A stretch of 64,000 bases of DNA from Enterococcus innesii (lineage in GTDB: Bacteria > Bacillota > Bacilli > Lactobacillales > Enterococcaceae): the NCBI GenBank assembly GCA_018982785.1, contig JAHHEN010000003.1, positions 248,001 through 312,000 on the forward strand, read 5' to 3'. Positions 28,380 through 38,013 of the stretch are shown here, piece after piece (the first letter of the stretch is position 1; each line of letters starts with the position of its first letter). Below the pieces are notes generated by a model. That model was not told the DNA's origin. It made no database searches and worked only from the letters and a program-made list of their open reading frames with translations. Made by a program: the position numbers and the translations under genes.

Positions 28380-28864
28380 AAGACAGTCAGATTCAGGCTT
28401 TTTGGCAACAATTTTTAAAAGTAAACCCAAGAAACCAATCTGCTCTGACCTATGAAGATGCTTGGTCCTTTGGTGATACCCCACAAATGGCCGATGAACT
28501 GGCAGCACTGGTTTTAGCTGGCAAAAAGACGGCAACGACATCTGCCGCTGCCCTCTATGAAATCGAGCAAGAAGCATTGCCGCAATCAGGAACGTATAGT
28601 GTTCTTTTAGATGGTTCGGATGTACCAAGAGCTGTTCTTTATTTAGAGTCAGTGTCGATCGTGCCTTTTGATGAGGTGACAGCAGCGTTCGCCTTTTTAG
28701 AAGGGGAAGGAGATCGCACTTTGGCTTATTGGCGCCGTGTTCATGAAGCTTTTTTTCGACGAGCTTATGCCTCAGCGGGTTTGTCTTTTCACGATCAAAT
28801 GCTGTGTGTTTGCGAGAAGTTTTCTGTTGTGTATCAAGAAGATGAAGGCCATGATTTTCAATGA
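28349..28864 (+). CDS. ASCH-domain protein
   Basis: 171 residues. The ASCH fold is indicated by AWSFGDTPQMADELAALVLAGKKTATTSA (KTATTS motif) and PRAVLYLESVSIVPFDEV with a C-terminal EGDRTLAYWRRVHEAFF. Some members are ribonucleases or N4-acetylcytidine amidohydrolases. The start is TTG 28349 with GGAG before it, overlapping the upstream gene by 31 nt, so both are cotranscribed. Confidence 0.75.
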   Translation: MADETREPKIKDSQIQAFWQQFLKVNPRNQSALTYEDAWSFGDTPQMADELAALVLAGKKTATTSAAALYEIEQEALPQSGTYSVLLDGSDVPRAVLYLESVSIVPFDEVTAAFAFLEGEGDRTLAYWRRVHEAFFRRAYASAGLSFHDQMLCVCEKFSVVYQEDEGHDFQ

Positions 28865-28902
28865 AAAGCGCGACAATCGCTTTTGTCTTTCTGAAAAAGG
28901 TG

Positions 28903-28908
28903 TATAAT
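28903..28908 (+). promoter_or_regulatory. -10 box of the tautomerase gene
   Basis: TATAAT stands 27 nt before the ATG at 28935. The upstream TTGTCT is only 14 nt away, so the -35 is weak. Confidence 0.5.
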
Positions 28909-28934
28909 CAAAAGCAAACAAAGGAGGAAATCGT

Positions 28935-29111
28935 ATGCCATTTATCCATGTCGAACTAGTTGAAGGGCGTTCACAAGAACAACTGACGAATATGATGAAA
29001 GAAATCACTGAGGCAGTCCATAAAAATACGGGTGCCCCTAAGGAGCATATCCACGTTATCATCAATGAAATGAAGCAAGGAACCTATGCTGTGAATGGCG
29101 ATTGGAAATAA
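28935..29111 (+). CDS. 4-oxalocrotonate tautomerase family protein
   Basis: A 58-residue protein beginning [18 protein letters not shown]. After Met removal the N-terminal Pro is the catalytic base of 4-OT tautomerases, and the following beta-alpha-beta pattern and IHVIINEM fit the family. It likely forms a hexamer. AAGGAGG lies before the ATG. It has no pathway partner next to it, so the substrate is unknown. Confidence 0.85.
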   Translation: MPFIHVELVEGRSQEQLTNMMKEITEAVHKNTGAPKEHIHVIINEMKQGTYAVNGDWK

Positions 29112-29126
29112 TTCTCTTGCTTTTTC

Positions 29127-29156
29127 TTGTAGGTAGTGGTTTAATTGAGCCATAAT
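29127..29156 (+). promoter_or_regulatory. Promoter of the thrS T-box transcript
   Basis: TTGTAG and CATAAT with 18-nt spacing lie just before the T-box leader. Confidence 0.5.
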
Positions 29157-29162
29157 CGATCA

Positions 29163-29388
29163 ATAAAAAAGACACCTGAATTTGAGAGTCTTCGATAAGA
29201 GAGGGAAATCTTGGCTGAAAATTTCCTAGAAGAAAACCAAAGGATGACCACTTTTTTAGACCTCTGTCGAAACGGAGGCGGTTGAACCGTTATCTCATGA
29301 AGAGGAAAACAGACTTTTTCTGTTTTTAAACAATAGGTGGAACCACGAGTGATCGTCCTAGTATCGTAACCGATATTAGGACTTTTTT
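29163..29388 (+). promoter_or_regulatory. T-box riboswitch, threonine-specific
   Basis: A structured leader of about 225 nt sits before thrS. The T-box sequence AGGTGGAACCACG is at 29335-29347. The specifier codon is likely ACC at 29247-29249 (in GATGACCACTT), a Thr codon. A terminator (GTCCTAGTATCG/CGATATTAGGAC, T run to 29388) follows. Uncharged tRNA-Thr should stabilise the antiterminator and allow thrS transcription. Confidence 0.9.
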
Positions 29389-29421
29389 ATTGATTGAAAT
29401 CATTCAAAGGAGGACATTCAT

Positions 29422-31359
29422 ATGTCATTATTTATTACATTTCCTGATGGCGCAAAAAAAGAATTTGCTGTTGGGGTAACAACCAAAGAGATTGCTGAAA
29501 GTATCTCGAAAAGTCTTGCAAAAAAAGCCTTAGCTGGAAAAGTCAATGGGCAACTGATCGATCTTTCACGTCCGATCGAAGAAGATGCAACGATTGAGAT
29601 CGTGACACCCGATCACGAAGACGCCTTAGGCTTACTTCGTCATTCGACAGCTCATTTAATGGCTCAAGCTATGCGCAGACTCTATCCATCGATCCATTTT
29701 GGGGTAGGACCTGCAATTGATTCTGGTTTTTATTATGACACAGATAATGGGGAAAACCCAGTAACTGCGGAAGATCTACCTGCAATCGAAGCAGAAATGA
29801 TGAAGATCATCAAAGAAAATCTGCCAATCGAACGACGTGTATTAACAAAAGAAGAAGCGTTGGCCCTTTTTGCCGAAGATCCATACATAGAGTTGATCAC
29901 TGAATTACCAGATGACGAAACGATTACTGCCTATCAGCAAGGTGAATTTGTCGATCTTTGCCGCGGTCCTCACGTCCCATCAACTGGTCGTATCCAAGTA
30001 TACAAATTGTTATCAGTGGCAGGTGCTTACTGGCGTGGAAGCTCTGATAACCAGATGATGCAACGAGTATACGGAACAGCCTTTTTCGATAAAAAAGACT
30101 TGAAGGAATTTATCCGTTTACGGGAAGAAGCAAAAGAACGCGATCATCGTAAATTAGGAAAAGAATTAGAATTGTTCATGTTATCACCTGAAGTCGGCGC
30201 TGGTCTGCCTTTCTGGCTGCCAAAAGGAGCAACGATCCGTCGTACGATCGAACGTTATATCGTTGATAAAGAAGTTAGCCTTGGTTACCAACACGTATAC
30301 ACACCAATCATGGCAAACGTGGACTTATACAAAACATCAGGGCATTGGGATCATTACCACGAGGACATGTTCCCACCAATGGATATGGGTGATGGCGAAA
30401 TGCTAGTTCTACGACCAATGAATTGCCCGCATCACATGATGGTTTACAAAAATGACATCCATTCGTATCGTGAACTACCAATTCGTATCGCTGAATTAGG
30501 AATGATGCATCGCTACGAAAAATCAGGCGCTCTATCAGGGTTGCAACGGGTTCGGGAAATGACCTTAAATGACGGTCATACATTCGTTCGTCCTGATCAA
30601 ATCAAAGAAGAATTCAAACGGACACTGGATCTTATGGTGGGCGTTTACGAAGACTTTAATATTACTGACTATCGTTTCCGTTTAAGCTATCGCGATCCAC
30701 AAAATAAAGACAAATATTTTGATGACGATGCGATGTGGGAAAATGCGCAAACAATGCTAAAAGCGGCCATGGATGAATTAGAATTGGATTATTTTGAAGC
30801 TGACGGTGAAGCAGCTTTCTATGGACCTAAACTAGATGTCCAAGTGAAAACAGCTTTAGGTATGGAAGAAACATTGTCAACGATCCAATTGGATTTCTTA
30901 TTGCCAGAACGTTTTGATTTGACATACGTTGGTGAAGATGGCGAAAACAACCACCGTCCAGTGGTGATCCACCGCGGGATCGTTTCAACGATGGAACGTT
31001 TTGTGGCTTATTTGACAGAAGTCTATAAAGGGGCATTCCCGACTTGGTTGGCACCAATCCAAGCATCGATCATTCCGGTCTCAGTCGAAGCCCACAGCGA
31101 CTATGCCTACGAAATCAAAGAACGCTTGCAAGCGCAAGGTCTGCGAGTGGAAGTAGATGATCGCAATGAAAAAATGGGGTACAAGATCCGTGCGTCGCAA
31201 ACACAAAAAATTCCTTACCAAATCGTTGTTGGGGATCAAGAAGTCAATGACGCAACAGTCAATATTCGTCGCTATGGCAGCAAAGAAACTCAAGTGGAAG
31301 AGTTGAATCTTTTTGTTGATGCTATGGCTGCAGAAGTGAAAAATTATAGTCGCGCATAG
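29422..31359 (+). CDS. thrS: Threonyl-tRNA synthetase
   Basis: 645 residues. An N-terminal TGS domain (about 1-62), an editing domain with [17 protein letters not shown] (HXXXH zinc site), a class II catalytic core with [13 protein letters not shown] and zinc-binding C/H residues, and a C-terminal anticodon-binding domain ([15 protein letters not shown]). It charges tRNA-Thr and is controlled by the T-box upstream. Confidence 0.95.
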   Translation: MSLFITFPDGAKKEFAVGVTTKEIAESISKSLAKKALAGKVNGQLIDLSRPIEEDATIEIVTPDHEDALGLLRHSTAHLMAQAMRRLYPSIHFGVGPAIDSGFYYDTDNGENPVTAEDLPAIEAEMMKIIKENLPIERRVLTKEEALALFAEDPYIELITELPDDETITAYQQGEFVDLCRGPHVPSTGRIQVYKLLSVAGAYWRGSSDNQMMQRVYGTAFFDKKDLKEFIRLREEAKERDHRKLGKELELFMLSPEVGAGLPFWLPKGATIRRTIERYIVDKEVSLGYQHVYTPIMANVDLYKTSGHWDHYHEDMFPPMDMGDGEMLVLRPMNCPHHMMVYKNDIHSYRELPIRIAELGMMHRYEKSGALSGLQRVREMTLNDGHTFVRPDQIKEEFKRTLDLMVGVYEDFNITDYRFRLSYRDPQNKDKYFDDDAMWENAQTMLKAAMDELELDYFEADGEAAFYGPKLDVQVKTALGMEETLSTIQLDFLLPERFDLTYVGEDGENNHRPVVIHRGIVSTMERFVAYLTEVYKGAFPTWLAPIQASIIPVSVEAHSDYAYEIKERLQAQGLRVEVDDRNEKMGYKIRASQTQKIPYQIVVGDQEVNDATVNIRRYGSKETQVEELNLFVDAMAAEVKNYSRA

Positions 31360-31396
31360 TTTTTGTTACAAAGAAGATAATTGTCTTATAGTATAT

Positions 31397-31419
31397 GCAC
31401 CTGCTTTTTTAGCAGGTGC
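31397..31419 (+). terminator. Hairpin after thrS
   Basis: The perfect stem GCACCTGCT/AGCAGGTGC has a five-T loop, but the following T tract is interrupted (TGTTTATC), so it may be a leaky terminator. Confidence 0.6.
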
Positions 31420-31536
31420 TGTTTATCTATTTTTGTTCTATAAAAACTGTGGAAAATGCAGAAAATTTTGTTTTTGTGAATAAAATCATATATAATTAAC
31501 AGGTAGCAACAAGGAGAAAAATAGAAGGGGTATGTG

Positions 31537-31971
31537 ATGAACTATAATTATGGAGTAAGAAAAAAATCGGTTGTATCGGTCATTCTATTAACATTTATTA
31601 CTTGTGGCATTTATACATTCTTTTGGATGTACCAAACAACCAAAGAGCTAGCAGAGTACAGTGGGGACAATCGTCTTTCACCAGAGACGTCGATTTTATT
31701 AACGATCCTTACTTGTGGGTTGTATCAAATTTATTGGTGGTATCGAATCGCGGATATCTTTATGAGTGCGCAACAACGAGCGAAAATGCCTCGTTTGAGT
31801 GACAACAAAATTCTGTTTGTTGTCTTAAGCCTCTTTAATTTTGATTTTATCAATATGGCGATTTTACGAGGAGACATGAACCAAATGTGGGAAGCAGCTG
31901 ATCAAAATACTATGACATCATCTGATGCTTCAAATGATCCGTTTGATTCAGATGATTGGGTCGATTATTGA
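31537..31971 (+). CDS. DUF4234 membrane protein
   Basis: 144 residues with two or three hydrophobic segments (VVSVILLTFITCGIYTFFWMY; ILLTILTCGLYQIYWWYRIAD). The repeated TCGIY/TCGLY plus aromatic pattern is typical of DUF4234. The acidic tail (SDASNDPFDSDDWVDY) is likely cytoplasmic. The function is unknown. The start is ATG 31537 (GTG 31534 possible), after AGAAGGGG. It overlaps the following DUF2752 gene. Confidence 0.7.
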   Translation: MNYNYGVRKKSVVSVILLTFITCGIYTFFWMYQTTKELAEYSGDNRLSPETSILLTILTCGLYQIYWWYRIADIFMSAQQRAKMPRLSDNKILFVVLSLFNFDFINMAILRGDMNQMWEAADQNTMTSSDASNDPFDSDDWVDY

Positions 31972-32309
31972 TCTGTCCGTTTAAATGGATAACGGGGGTT
32001 CCTTGTCCAGGTTGTGGCATGACGCGCGCATATTTACATTTATTCCAAGGCGATCTTCAAGGCGCGCTACATTTTCATCCCTTGTTTTGGTTAGTGCCGA
32101 TCGTATTCGGGATCGTTTTATTCAAAAAAAATCCGAAAATCGGCAAACTTTACCACAGTCAAAACCTGTGGGTGACATTGACACTTTTAGTACTAGTGGT
32201 TTATGGCGGTCGGCTCTGGCTTCATTTCCCACATGAAGCGCCAATGGACTTTGATCCAGAAAGTATTTTCCCACAACTACTACGTCGGATTGGTCAAGTG
32301 ATTCACTAA
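31956..32309 (+). CDS. DUF2752 membrane protein
   Basis: 117 residues carrying the DUF2752 hallmark CPFKWITGVPCPGCGMTRA near the N-terminus, then two hydrophobic segments (LFWLVPIVFGIVLF; WVTLTLLVLVVYGG). The start is TTG 31956, overlapping the DUF4234 gene by 16 nt, so the two are cotranslated. The function is unknown; the conserved Cys residues suggest metal or redox roles, but nothing here proves it. Confidence 0.75.
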   Translation: MGRLLICPFKWITGVPCPGCGMTRAYLHLFQGDLQGALHFHPLFWLVPIVFGIVLFKKNPKIGKLYHSQNLWVTLTLLVLVVYGGRLWLHFPHEAPMDFDPESIFPQLLRRIGQVIH

Positions 32310-32321
32310 CATCCATTCACC

Positions 32322-32360
32322 CAAGCATTAAAAAACATTAAGAAAATGCTTTGTTTTTTT
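32322..32360 (+). terminator. Terminator after the DUF2752 gene
   Basis: AAGCATT/AATGCTT with an A-rich loop precedes G and a long T run. Confidence 0.65.
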
Positions 32361-32389
32361 CTGAAAGCGAAGGGAACATGCGACAGTAG

Positions 32390-32418
32390 TTGAATCTTTA
32401 TGAAAATTGTGTTATATT
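32390..32418 (+). promoter_or_regulatory. Promoter of the rimP-nusA-infB operon
   Basis: TTGAAT, exactly 17 nt, TATATT. The predicted start (about 32425) lies only some 17 nt before a terminator hairpin. Confidence 0.65.
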
Positions 32419-32441
32419 TACAATGTAATGATACTTAGAGT

Positions 32442-32471
32442 GAGTGAGCGGTTTTTTCGCTCACTCTTTTT
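32442..32471 (+). terminator. Leader terminator before rimP, likely attenuator
   Basis: The perfect stem GAGTGAGCG/CGCTCACTC has a GTTTTTT loop and a T5 tract. It lies after the operon promoter but before the first gene, so most transcripts would end here unless read-through occurs. In B. subtilis a NusA-dependent terminator in the same leader lets NusA limit its own operon; this hairpin sits in the equivalent place. Confidence 0.7.
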
Positions 32472-32516
32472 AATGGAATGAAGTTCGTTTCGTTGAGAAA
32501 TAAAGGAGGCGATGTT

Positions 32517-32990
32517 GTGAGTACAGTAGTGGAAACTGTTACAGATATAGTGACCCCTATTCTGGATGCGCAAAAATTTGAATTAGTTGAAGTAGAATTC
32601 GTGAAGGAAGGGAAAAATTGGTTTCTTCGTGTGTTCATCGATAAAGAAGGCGGAATCGATATCGAGGAATGTGCCTTTGTCAGTGAACAACTTAGTGAAC
32701 AATTAGACCAATGCGATCCTGATCCTATTCCACAAGCCTATTTCTTGGAAGTTTCTTCCCCTGGCGCCGAGCGTCCATTGAAGAAAGAAGCAGATTATCA
32801 ACGGGCAGTCGGCGAGTACATTCATGTTTCTTTATATCAACCGATTGATGGAGAAAAACAGTTCGAAGGCTTTTTACAGTCATTCGACGAAAATCAGCTA
32901 GTTATGAAGACCCGAATCAAAACCAGAGAAAAAGAACGAACGATCGACCGGAAAAATATTGCCAAAGCTCGTTTAGCCATTCAATTTTAA
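32517..32990 (+). CDS. rimP: Ribosome maturation factor RimP
   Basis: 157 residues from GTG 32517, preceded by AAAGGAGG. Family motifs: [43 protein letters not shown] and [15 protein letters not shown]. It helps 30S maturation. It is first gene of the nusA-infB operon, 21 bp before nusA. Confidence 0.93.
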   Translation: MSTVVETVTDIVTPILDAQKFELVEVEFVKEGKNWFLRVFIDKEGGIDIEECAFVSEQLSEQLDQCDPDPIPQAYFLEVSSPGAERPLKKEADYQRAVGEYIHVSLYQPIDGEKQFEGFLQSFDENQLVMKTRIKTREKERTIDRKNIAKARLAIQF

Positions 32991-33011
32991 ACACGGAGGA
33001 ATGAAAGAATC

Positions 33012-34226
33012 ATGAGTAAAGAAATGTTGAATGCATTGGATGCATTAGAAGCAGAGAAAGGCATTTCAAAAGAGATTGTCATCGATGCCTTGGAAGCGGC
33101 ATTGGTTTCAGCGTACAAACGTCATTACGGGCAAGCACAAAATGTGGAAGTGGAATTTGATCAGAAAAAAGGCAACATCCACGTATATGCAGTCAAAGAA
33201 GTGACAGAAGAAGTCATGGACTCGCAACTAGAGGTTTCATTAAAAGAAGCGATGACAATCAACCCCGCTTATGAAATCGGCGACAAAATCCGCTTTGAAG
33301 TAACACCTAAAGACTTTGGTCGTATTGCGGCGCAAACGGCCAAACAAGTCATTTTGCAACGAGTTCGAGAAGCAGAAAGAAACATTATCTATAACGAATT
33401 TAGTGCTTATGAAAAAGACATTCTACAAGGAATCGTAGAGCGTCAAGACAATCGTTATATTTATGTGAACTTAGGTAAAATTGAAGCAGTACTTTCAAAA
33501 CAAGACCAAATGCCAAATGAGTTTTATCAACCCCATGATCGGATCAAAGTATTCGTTTCTCGTGTTGAAAATACGTCTAAAGGGCCTCAAGTATTTGTTA
33601 GCCGTAGCCATCCAGATTTGCTACGCCGATTATTTGAACAAGAAGTGCCAGAAGTATATGATGGTACTGTAGAGATCGTAAGTATCGCTCGTGAAGCAGG
33701 GGATCGTGCCAAAGTGGCTGTTCGTTCTTTTGATGCTAACGTTGATCCTGTCGGCACTTGTGTTGGTCCTAAAGGGCAACGGGTTCAAGCAATCGTCAAT
33801 GAACTAAAAGGCGAAAACATGGACATCGTGGAATGGAATGAAGATCCAGCGATCTTCATTGCCAATGCATTGAATCCAGCGGAAGTTAGCGACGTTATTT
33901 TCGATGTTGATAATCCGAAGTCTTGTACCGTTGTCGTGCCTGATTACCAATTGTCATTGGCGATCGGTAAACGGGGACAAAATGCCCGCCTGGCAGCGAA
34001 ATTGACTGGCTTCAAAATCGATATCAAATCAGAAACAGACATGGAAGAGTTTTATGCGAAGTTGGATGAAGGCGACTATATCGATGAGTATGATGCAAAT
34101 GCTTCAGAAGCTGCTGAAGAAATCAGCACAGAAGCAACGGAATCTACAGAAACGCTCGATGAAGCAATCCTTTCATCAGACATGACTGCAGATGATTACG
34201 AAAATGTTGAGTTTGACGAAAAATAG
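33012..34226 (+). CDS. nusA: Transcription termination/antitermination factor NusA
   Basis: 404 residues: N-terminal polymerase-binding domain, S1 domain (about 135-200), two KH domains ([36 protein letters not shown]) and an acidic Glu/Thr-rich tail after about residue 350, longer than in B. subtilis NusA. It binds RNA polymerase and strengthens pausing and termination. Confidence 0.94.
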   Translation: MSKEMLNALDALEAEKGISKEIVIDALEAALVSAYKRHYGQAQNVEVEFDQKKGNIHVYAVKEVTEEVMDSQLEVSLKEAMTINPAYEIGDKIRFEVTPKDFGRIAAQTAKQVILQRVREAERNIIYNEFSAYEKDILQGIVERQDNRYIYVNLGKIEAVLSKQDQMPNEFYQPHDRIKVFVSRVENTSKGPQVFVSRSHPDLLRRLFEQEVPEVYDGTVEIVSIAREAGDRAKVAVRSFDANVDPVGTCVGPKGQRVQAIVNELKGENMDIVEWNEDPAIFIANALNPAEVSDVIFDVDNPKSCTVVVPDYQLSLAIGKRGQNARLAAKLTGFKIDIKSETDMEEFYAKLDEGDYIDEYDANASEAAEEISTEATESTETLDEAILSSDMTADDYENVEFDEK

Positions 34227-34242
34227 TTGAGGTGAGATCGTG

Positions 34243-34539
34243 ATGAAAAAACGAAAAATTCCTTTACGAAAATCAGTGATTTCAGGTGAAATGTTGCCTA
34301 AGAAAGAAATGCTTCGTATCACTCGTTCAAAAGAAGGCGTTGTTTCTATTGATCCAACCGGAAAAATGCCTGGTCGTGGTGCCTATATAGCGATCGAACC
34401 GGCTGAAGCCCAGAAAGCTTGGGATAAGCGTATTTTAGATCGAGTGTTGGAAACGAAATTGACAGATGAATTTTACCAAGAACTATTGGACTATGTAACG
34501 CACCAAAAAGCGCGAAAAGAGTTATTTGCAAATGAATAA
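34243..34539 (+). CDS. ylxR: YlxR, RNA-binding DUF448 protein
   Basis: 98 residues: KKRKIPLRKSVISGEMLPKKEMLRI and GKMPGRGAYIAI match the YlxR/RnpM family. The start is ATG 34243 after AGGTGAG (a GTG at 34240 is in frame). Homologues bind RNase P RNA. It overlaps the next gene by 8 nt. Confidence 0.88.
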   Translation: MKKRKIPLRKSVISGEMLPKKEMLRITRSKEGVVSIDPTGKMPGRGAYIAIEPAEAQKAWDKRILDRVLETKLTDEFYQELLDYVTHQKARKELFANE

Positions 34540-34834
34540 AACCAAAGCATTAAATATGTTAGGACTAGCCATGCGTGCTGGGAAATTAGTGACTGGTGAA
34601 GAAATGACCTTAAAAGAGATTCGCAATGAGAAAGCTGCTTTGGTCATTGTCGCCAGTGATGCTGGTAAAAATACACAAAAGAAAATTAAGGACAAAAGTT
34701 CTTATTACGAAATTCCGCTCCTAGATGCATTTTCTGCTGATGAAATCAGTGCGGCCATTGGGAAACCAAGAATGGTCATTGGCATCTTAGATCAAGGATT
34801 TGCAAGGAAGGTGCAGGAATTAATATTAGGTTAG
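34532..34834 (+). CDS. ylxQ: YlxQ, L7Ae-type ribosomal protein homologue
   Basis: 100 residues with an L7Ae/L30e fold: LNMLGLAMRAGKLVTGEEM, LVIVASDAGKNTQKKI and SAAIGKPRMVIGILD. It is a kink-turn RNA-binding protein of unassigned role, always in the nusA-infB operon. The start at 34532 is chosen over TTG 34526. Confidence 0.88.
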   Translation: MNKTKALNMLGLAMRAGKLVTGEEMTLKEIRNEKAALVIVASDAGKNTQKKIKDKSSYYEIPLLDAFSADEISAAIGKPRMVIGILDQGFARKVQELILG

Positions 34835-34846
34835 GAAGGTGATTGC

Positions 34847-37579
34847 ATGGGGAAAAAAAGAATTTATGAACTTGCAAAAGAATGGAACAAATCGAGCAAA
34901 GAGGTTGTTGAAAAAGCACAATCTTTAGGCTTTGATGTCAAAAATCATATGGGCGCGATCTCAGATGGAGAGGCGCAGAAATTGCAGCAGTCGTTAGGCG
35001 GCAATCCAAATGGTAAAACATCTGCAAACTCAAATCCCGCAAATCAGAAACCAGCCAACCAGCCGGAAAAACAAGAACAAAAGAAATTTAAAACGCAAAG
35101 AAATAATCCTAACTTCCAAAACCGTCATAACAATCAAAGTCAACAGCGAACTGCGCAAAGTAATAACCGTCCTGCTGGTCAAGGACAAGTAGATCGCACG
35201 AACAGTCAAGGAAGTAACAGACCAAATAACCAAGGAAGTCATAATCGAGTGAATAACCAAGAGAATCGTAACAATCAAGGGCAACAAAATCGCCCAACAA
35301 ACCAAGGACAACAAAATCGTCCGAATAATCAAGGGCAACAAAACCGCCCAACAAACCAAGGACAGCAAAACCGTCCAAACAATCAAGGACAACAAAATCG
35401 TCCGAATAACCAAGGGCAACAAAACCGCCCGAATAACCAAGGACAACAAAATCGCCCAACAAACCAAGGACAGCAAAACCGTCCAAACAACCAAGGGCAA
35501 CAAAACCGTCCAAACAACCAAGGGCAACAAAACCGCCCAACAAACCAAGGGCAGCAAAACCGTCCGAACAACCAAGGACAACAAAACCGTCCGGCCGCTC
35601 AATCTGCAGGAAATACGCAAGGGGCAGACCGTAACAATAACCGTGCGCAAGGATCGAATGATTCCCGTGGAGGAAATCAAAACCGCGGCAAGTCAAATTA
35701 CGGTGGTCGCAATAACAATTTCAACAATAACAATCGCAACAAATTTAACAAAAAAGGCAAAAAAGGCCGTCAGCAGACGGAAAAGAAACCGCCAGTTCCA
35801 GCACGTAAATTCCGTGAGTTACCAGAAGTATTGGAATACACAGAAGGCATGAACGTAGCGGATATCGCGAAAAAAATCTACCGTGAACCAGCTGAAATCA
35901 TCAAGAAACTCTTTATGATGGGGGTTATGGTCAATCAAAACCAACCTTTAGATAAAGATACGATTGAACTGCTTGCTACTGATTACGGAATTGAACCACA
36001 AGAAAAAGTCCAAGTGGATATCGCAGACATCGATAAATTCTTTGAAGAAGAAGAACAAGTCGAAGAGAACTTGGTGTCACGACCACCTGTTGTGACGATC
36101 ATGGGACACGTTGACCATGGGAAAACAACCTTGCTTGATACTTTACGCCATTCACGAGTGACGAGTGGTGAAGCTGGAGGAATCACCCAGCATATTGGGG
36201 CTTACCAAATCGACATCAATGGCAAACCAATCACTTTCTTAGATACTCCTGGACACGCGGCCTTTACCAGTATGCGTGCACGGGGAGCAAGTATCACCGA
36301 TATCACGATTTTAGTTGTCGCAGCTGATGATGGTGTGATGCCACAGACGGTGGAAGCAATCAACCATGCGAAAGCAGCAAAAGTGCCGATCATCGTTGCA
36401 GTAAACAAAATCGATAAGCCAGGTGCCAACCCACAACACGTGATGCAAGAATTAAGTGAACATGAGTTGATCCCAGAAGCCTGGGGTGGCGATACGATTT
36501 TCGTTGAAATCTCAGCGAAATTTGGGCAAAACATTGAAGAATTGCTTGAAATGATTCTTTTAGTAGCAGAAGTGGAAGATTTGAAAGCTGATCCTACCCA
36601 ACGGGCAATCGGTACCGTCATTGAAGCACGCCTTGATAAAGGAAAAGGACCTGTGGCTACCCTATTGGTTCAACAAGGAACGCTTCATGTAGGTGATCCA
36701 ATCGTTGTAGGGAATACCTTCGGTCGTGTTCGGGTAATGACGAATGACTTAGGTCGTCGTGATAAAACAGCAGGACCTGCTACACCTGTCGAAATCACAG
36801 GATTGAACGATGTCCCTCAAGCAGGTGATCGTTTCGTTACTTTTGAAGACGAGAAAACAGCTCGGGCAGCAGGGGAAGAACGGGCAAAACGTGCTTTAAT
36901 GGAGCAACGCGCATCAAGTAGTCGTGTGACATTAGATAACTTGTTTGAAAGTCTAAAAGAAGGCGAACTGAAAGAAGTAAATGTCATCATCAAAGCAGAC
37001 GTACAAGGTTCAGCTGAAGCATTAGCTGCGTCATTGAAGAAAATCGATGTGGAAGGTGTGCGAGTAAACATCGTCCATTCAGCCGTTGGCGCCATCAATG
37101 AAAGTGATGTAACGCTAGCAGCGGCAAGTAATGCCATCATCATCGGATTTAACGTCCGTCCAACACCGCAAGCCAAACAGCAAGCGGAAGCGGAAAAAGT
37201 CGATATTCGTTTGCATCGCATCATCTACAAAGCGATCGAAGAAATCGAAACTGCGATGAAAGGGATGCTTGATCCTGAATTCGAAGAAAAAATCACTGGT
37301 CAAATGATCGTTCGTGAAACATACAAAGTTTCTAAAGTGGGTACGATTGCTGGTTGCTATGTGACGGAAGGCAGCATTCGTCGTGACAGTGGCGTCCGCG
37401 TGATCCGTGACGGTATTGTTATCTATGAAGGCAAACTTGCCAGCTTGAAACGCTTCAAAGACGATGTCAAAGAAGTGAAGCTAGGGTTTGAATGTGGCGC
37501 GATGATCGAGAAATTCAACGATCTTAAAGTTGATGACGTGATCGAAGGCTATGTGATGGAAGAAGTACCGACAAAATAA
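34847..37579 (+). CDS. infB: Translation initiation factor IF-2 with expanded repeat-rich N-domain
   Basis: 910 residues. An IF2_N subdomain ([18 protein letters not shown]), then a Gln/Asn-rich disordered region from about residue 60 to 310 containing twelve NQGQQNRPx repeats, a second IF2_N ([14 protein letters not shown]), then the GTPase ([17 protein letters not shown]) and domains II-IV. IF-2 places initiator tRNA on the 30S and promotes subunit joining. The GTPase and C-terminal parts are normal; the extra length comes from the repeats. Confidence 0.95.
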   Translation: MGKKRIYELAKEWNKSSKEVVEKAQSLGFDVKNHMGAISDGEAQKLQQSLGGNPNGKTSANSNPANQKPANQPEKQEQKKFKTQRNNPNFQNRHNNQSQQRTAQSNNRPAGQGQVDRTNSQGSNRPNNQGSHNRVNNQENRNNQGQQNRPTNQGQQNRPNNQGQQNRPTNQGQQNRPNNQGQQNRPNNQGQQNRPNNQGQQNRPTNQGQQNRPNNQGQQNRPNNQGQQNRPTNQGQQNRPNNQGQQNRPAAQSAGNTQGADRNNNRAQGSNDSRGGNQNRGKSNYGGRNNNFNNNNRNKFNKKGKKGRQQTEKKPPVPARKFRELPEVLEYTEGMNVADIAKKIYREPAEIIKKLFMMGVMVNQNQPLDKDTIELLATDYGIEPQEKVQVDIADIDKFFEEEEQVEENLVSRPPVVTIMGHVDHGKTTLLDTLRHSRVTSGEAGGITQHIGAYQIDINGKPITFLDTPGHAAFTSMRARGASITDITILVVAADDGVMPQTVEAINHAKAAKVPIIVAVNKIDKPGANPQHVMQELSEHELIPEAWGGDTIFVEISAKFGQNIEELLEMILLVAEVEDLKADPTQRAIGTVIEARLDKGKGPVATLLVQQGTLHVGDPIVVGNTFGRVRVMTNDLGRRDKTAGPATPVEITGLNDVPQAGDRFVTFEDEKTARAAGEERAKRALMEQRASSSRVTLDNLFESLKEGELKEVNVIIKADVQGSAEALAASLKKIDVEGVRVNIVHSAVGAINESDVTLAAASNAIIIGFNVRPTPQAKQQAEAEKVDIRLHRIIYKAIEEIETAMKGMLDPEFEEKITGQMIVRETYKVSKVGTIAGCYVTEGSIRRDSGVRVIRDGIVIYEGKLASLKRFKDDVKEVKLGFECGAMIEKFNDLKVDDVIEGYVMEEVPTK
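35273..35596 (+). repeat. Twelve in-frame 27-bp tandem repeats in infB
   Basis: Twelve perfectly phased units encode [18 protein letters not shown] or, last, NQGQQNRPA. Synonymous variation (CAA GGA/GGG CAA/CAG, CGT/CGC) marks the copies. Being a multiple of three, unit gain or loss keeps IF-2 in frame, so copy number is likely variable between strains; in short-read assemblies it may also be collapsed. Confidence 0.95.
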
Positions 37580-37611
37580 CGGAATGACAACTATACAAGG
37601 AGGCTTTTTGA

Positions 37612-37962
37612 ATGGCTAATTATCGAGATCGCCGAGTGGCACAAGAAATCTTAAAAGAAGTCAATCAAATTCTTCGTAAAAAAGTTCGTGATCCTCGCGT
37701 GCAAGATGTGACGATCACAGATGTACGAGTAACTGGAGATTTGCAGCAAGCAACGATTTTTTACAGCACTCTAACGGACTTAGCTTCAGATAAGCAAAAA
37801 GCCCAAGCAGGACTGGAAAAAGCAACTGGTTTAGTTCGTCGTGAATTAGGTCAAGCGTTAACGCTCTATAAAGTCCCAGAAATCCAATTTGAACTGGATG
37901 AATCTGTACAATACGGGAATAAAATTGATGAAATGATTCGTTCATTGCACTCAGAAGAATAA
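37612..37962 (+). CDS. rbfA: Ribosome-binding factor A
   Basis: 116 residues, KH-like: [47 protein letters not shown] and the C-terminal [14 protein letters not shown]. It assists maturation of the 16S rRNA 5' end. It is the last gene of the operon, 32 bp after infB. Confidence 0.93.
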   Translation: MANYRDRRVAQEILKEVNQILRKKVRDPRVQDVTITDVRVTGDLQQATIFYSTLTDLASDKQKAQAGLEKATGLVRRELGQALTLYKVPEIQFELDESVQYGNKIDEMIRSLHSEE

Positions 37963-37966
37963 AAAA

Positions 37967-38000
37967 AGAACAGCTTCCAATCGAAGCTGTTCTTTTTTTA
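37967..38000. terminator. Bidirectional terminator, rbfA / PAP2 gene
   Basis: The stem AGAACAGCTTC/GAAGCTGTTCT is flanked by A7 and T8, so it can serve both converging transcripts. Confidence 0.92.
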
Positions 38001-38013
38001 TTTGAAATGAGCA

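Noticed and set aside
35030-35696. Long open frames on the reverse strand of infB (216 and 195 codons, and a GRFCCPW-repeat frame)
   Set aside because: They are mirror translations of the 27-bp repeat array, with no ribosome site or family sequence; any open repeat opens its antisense frames too.
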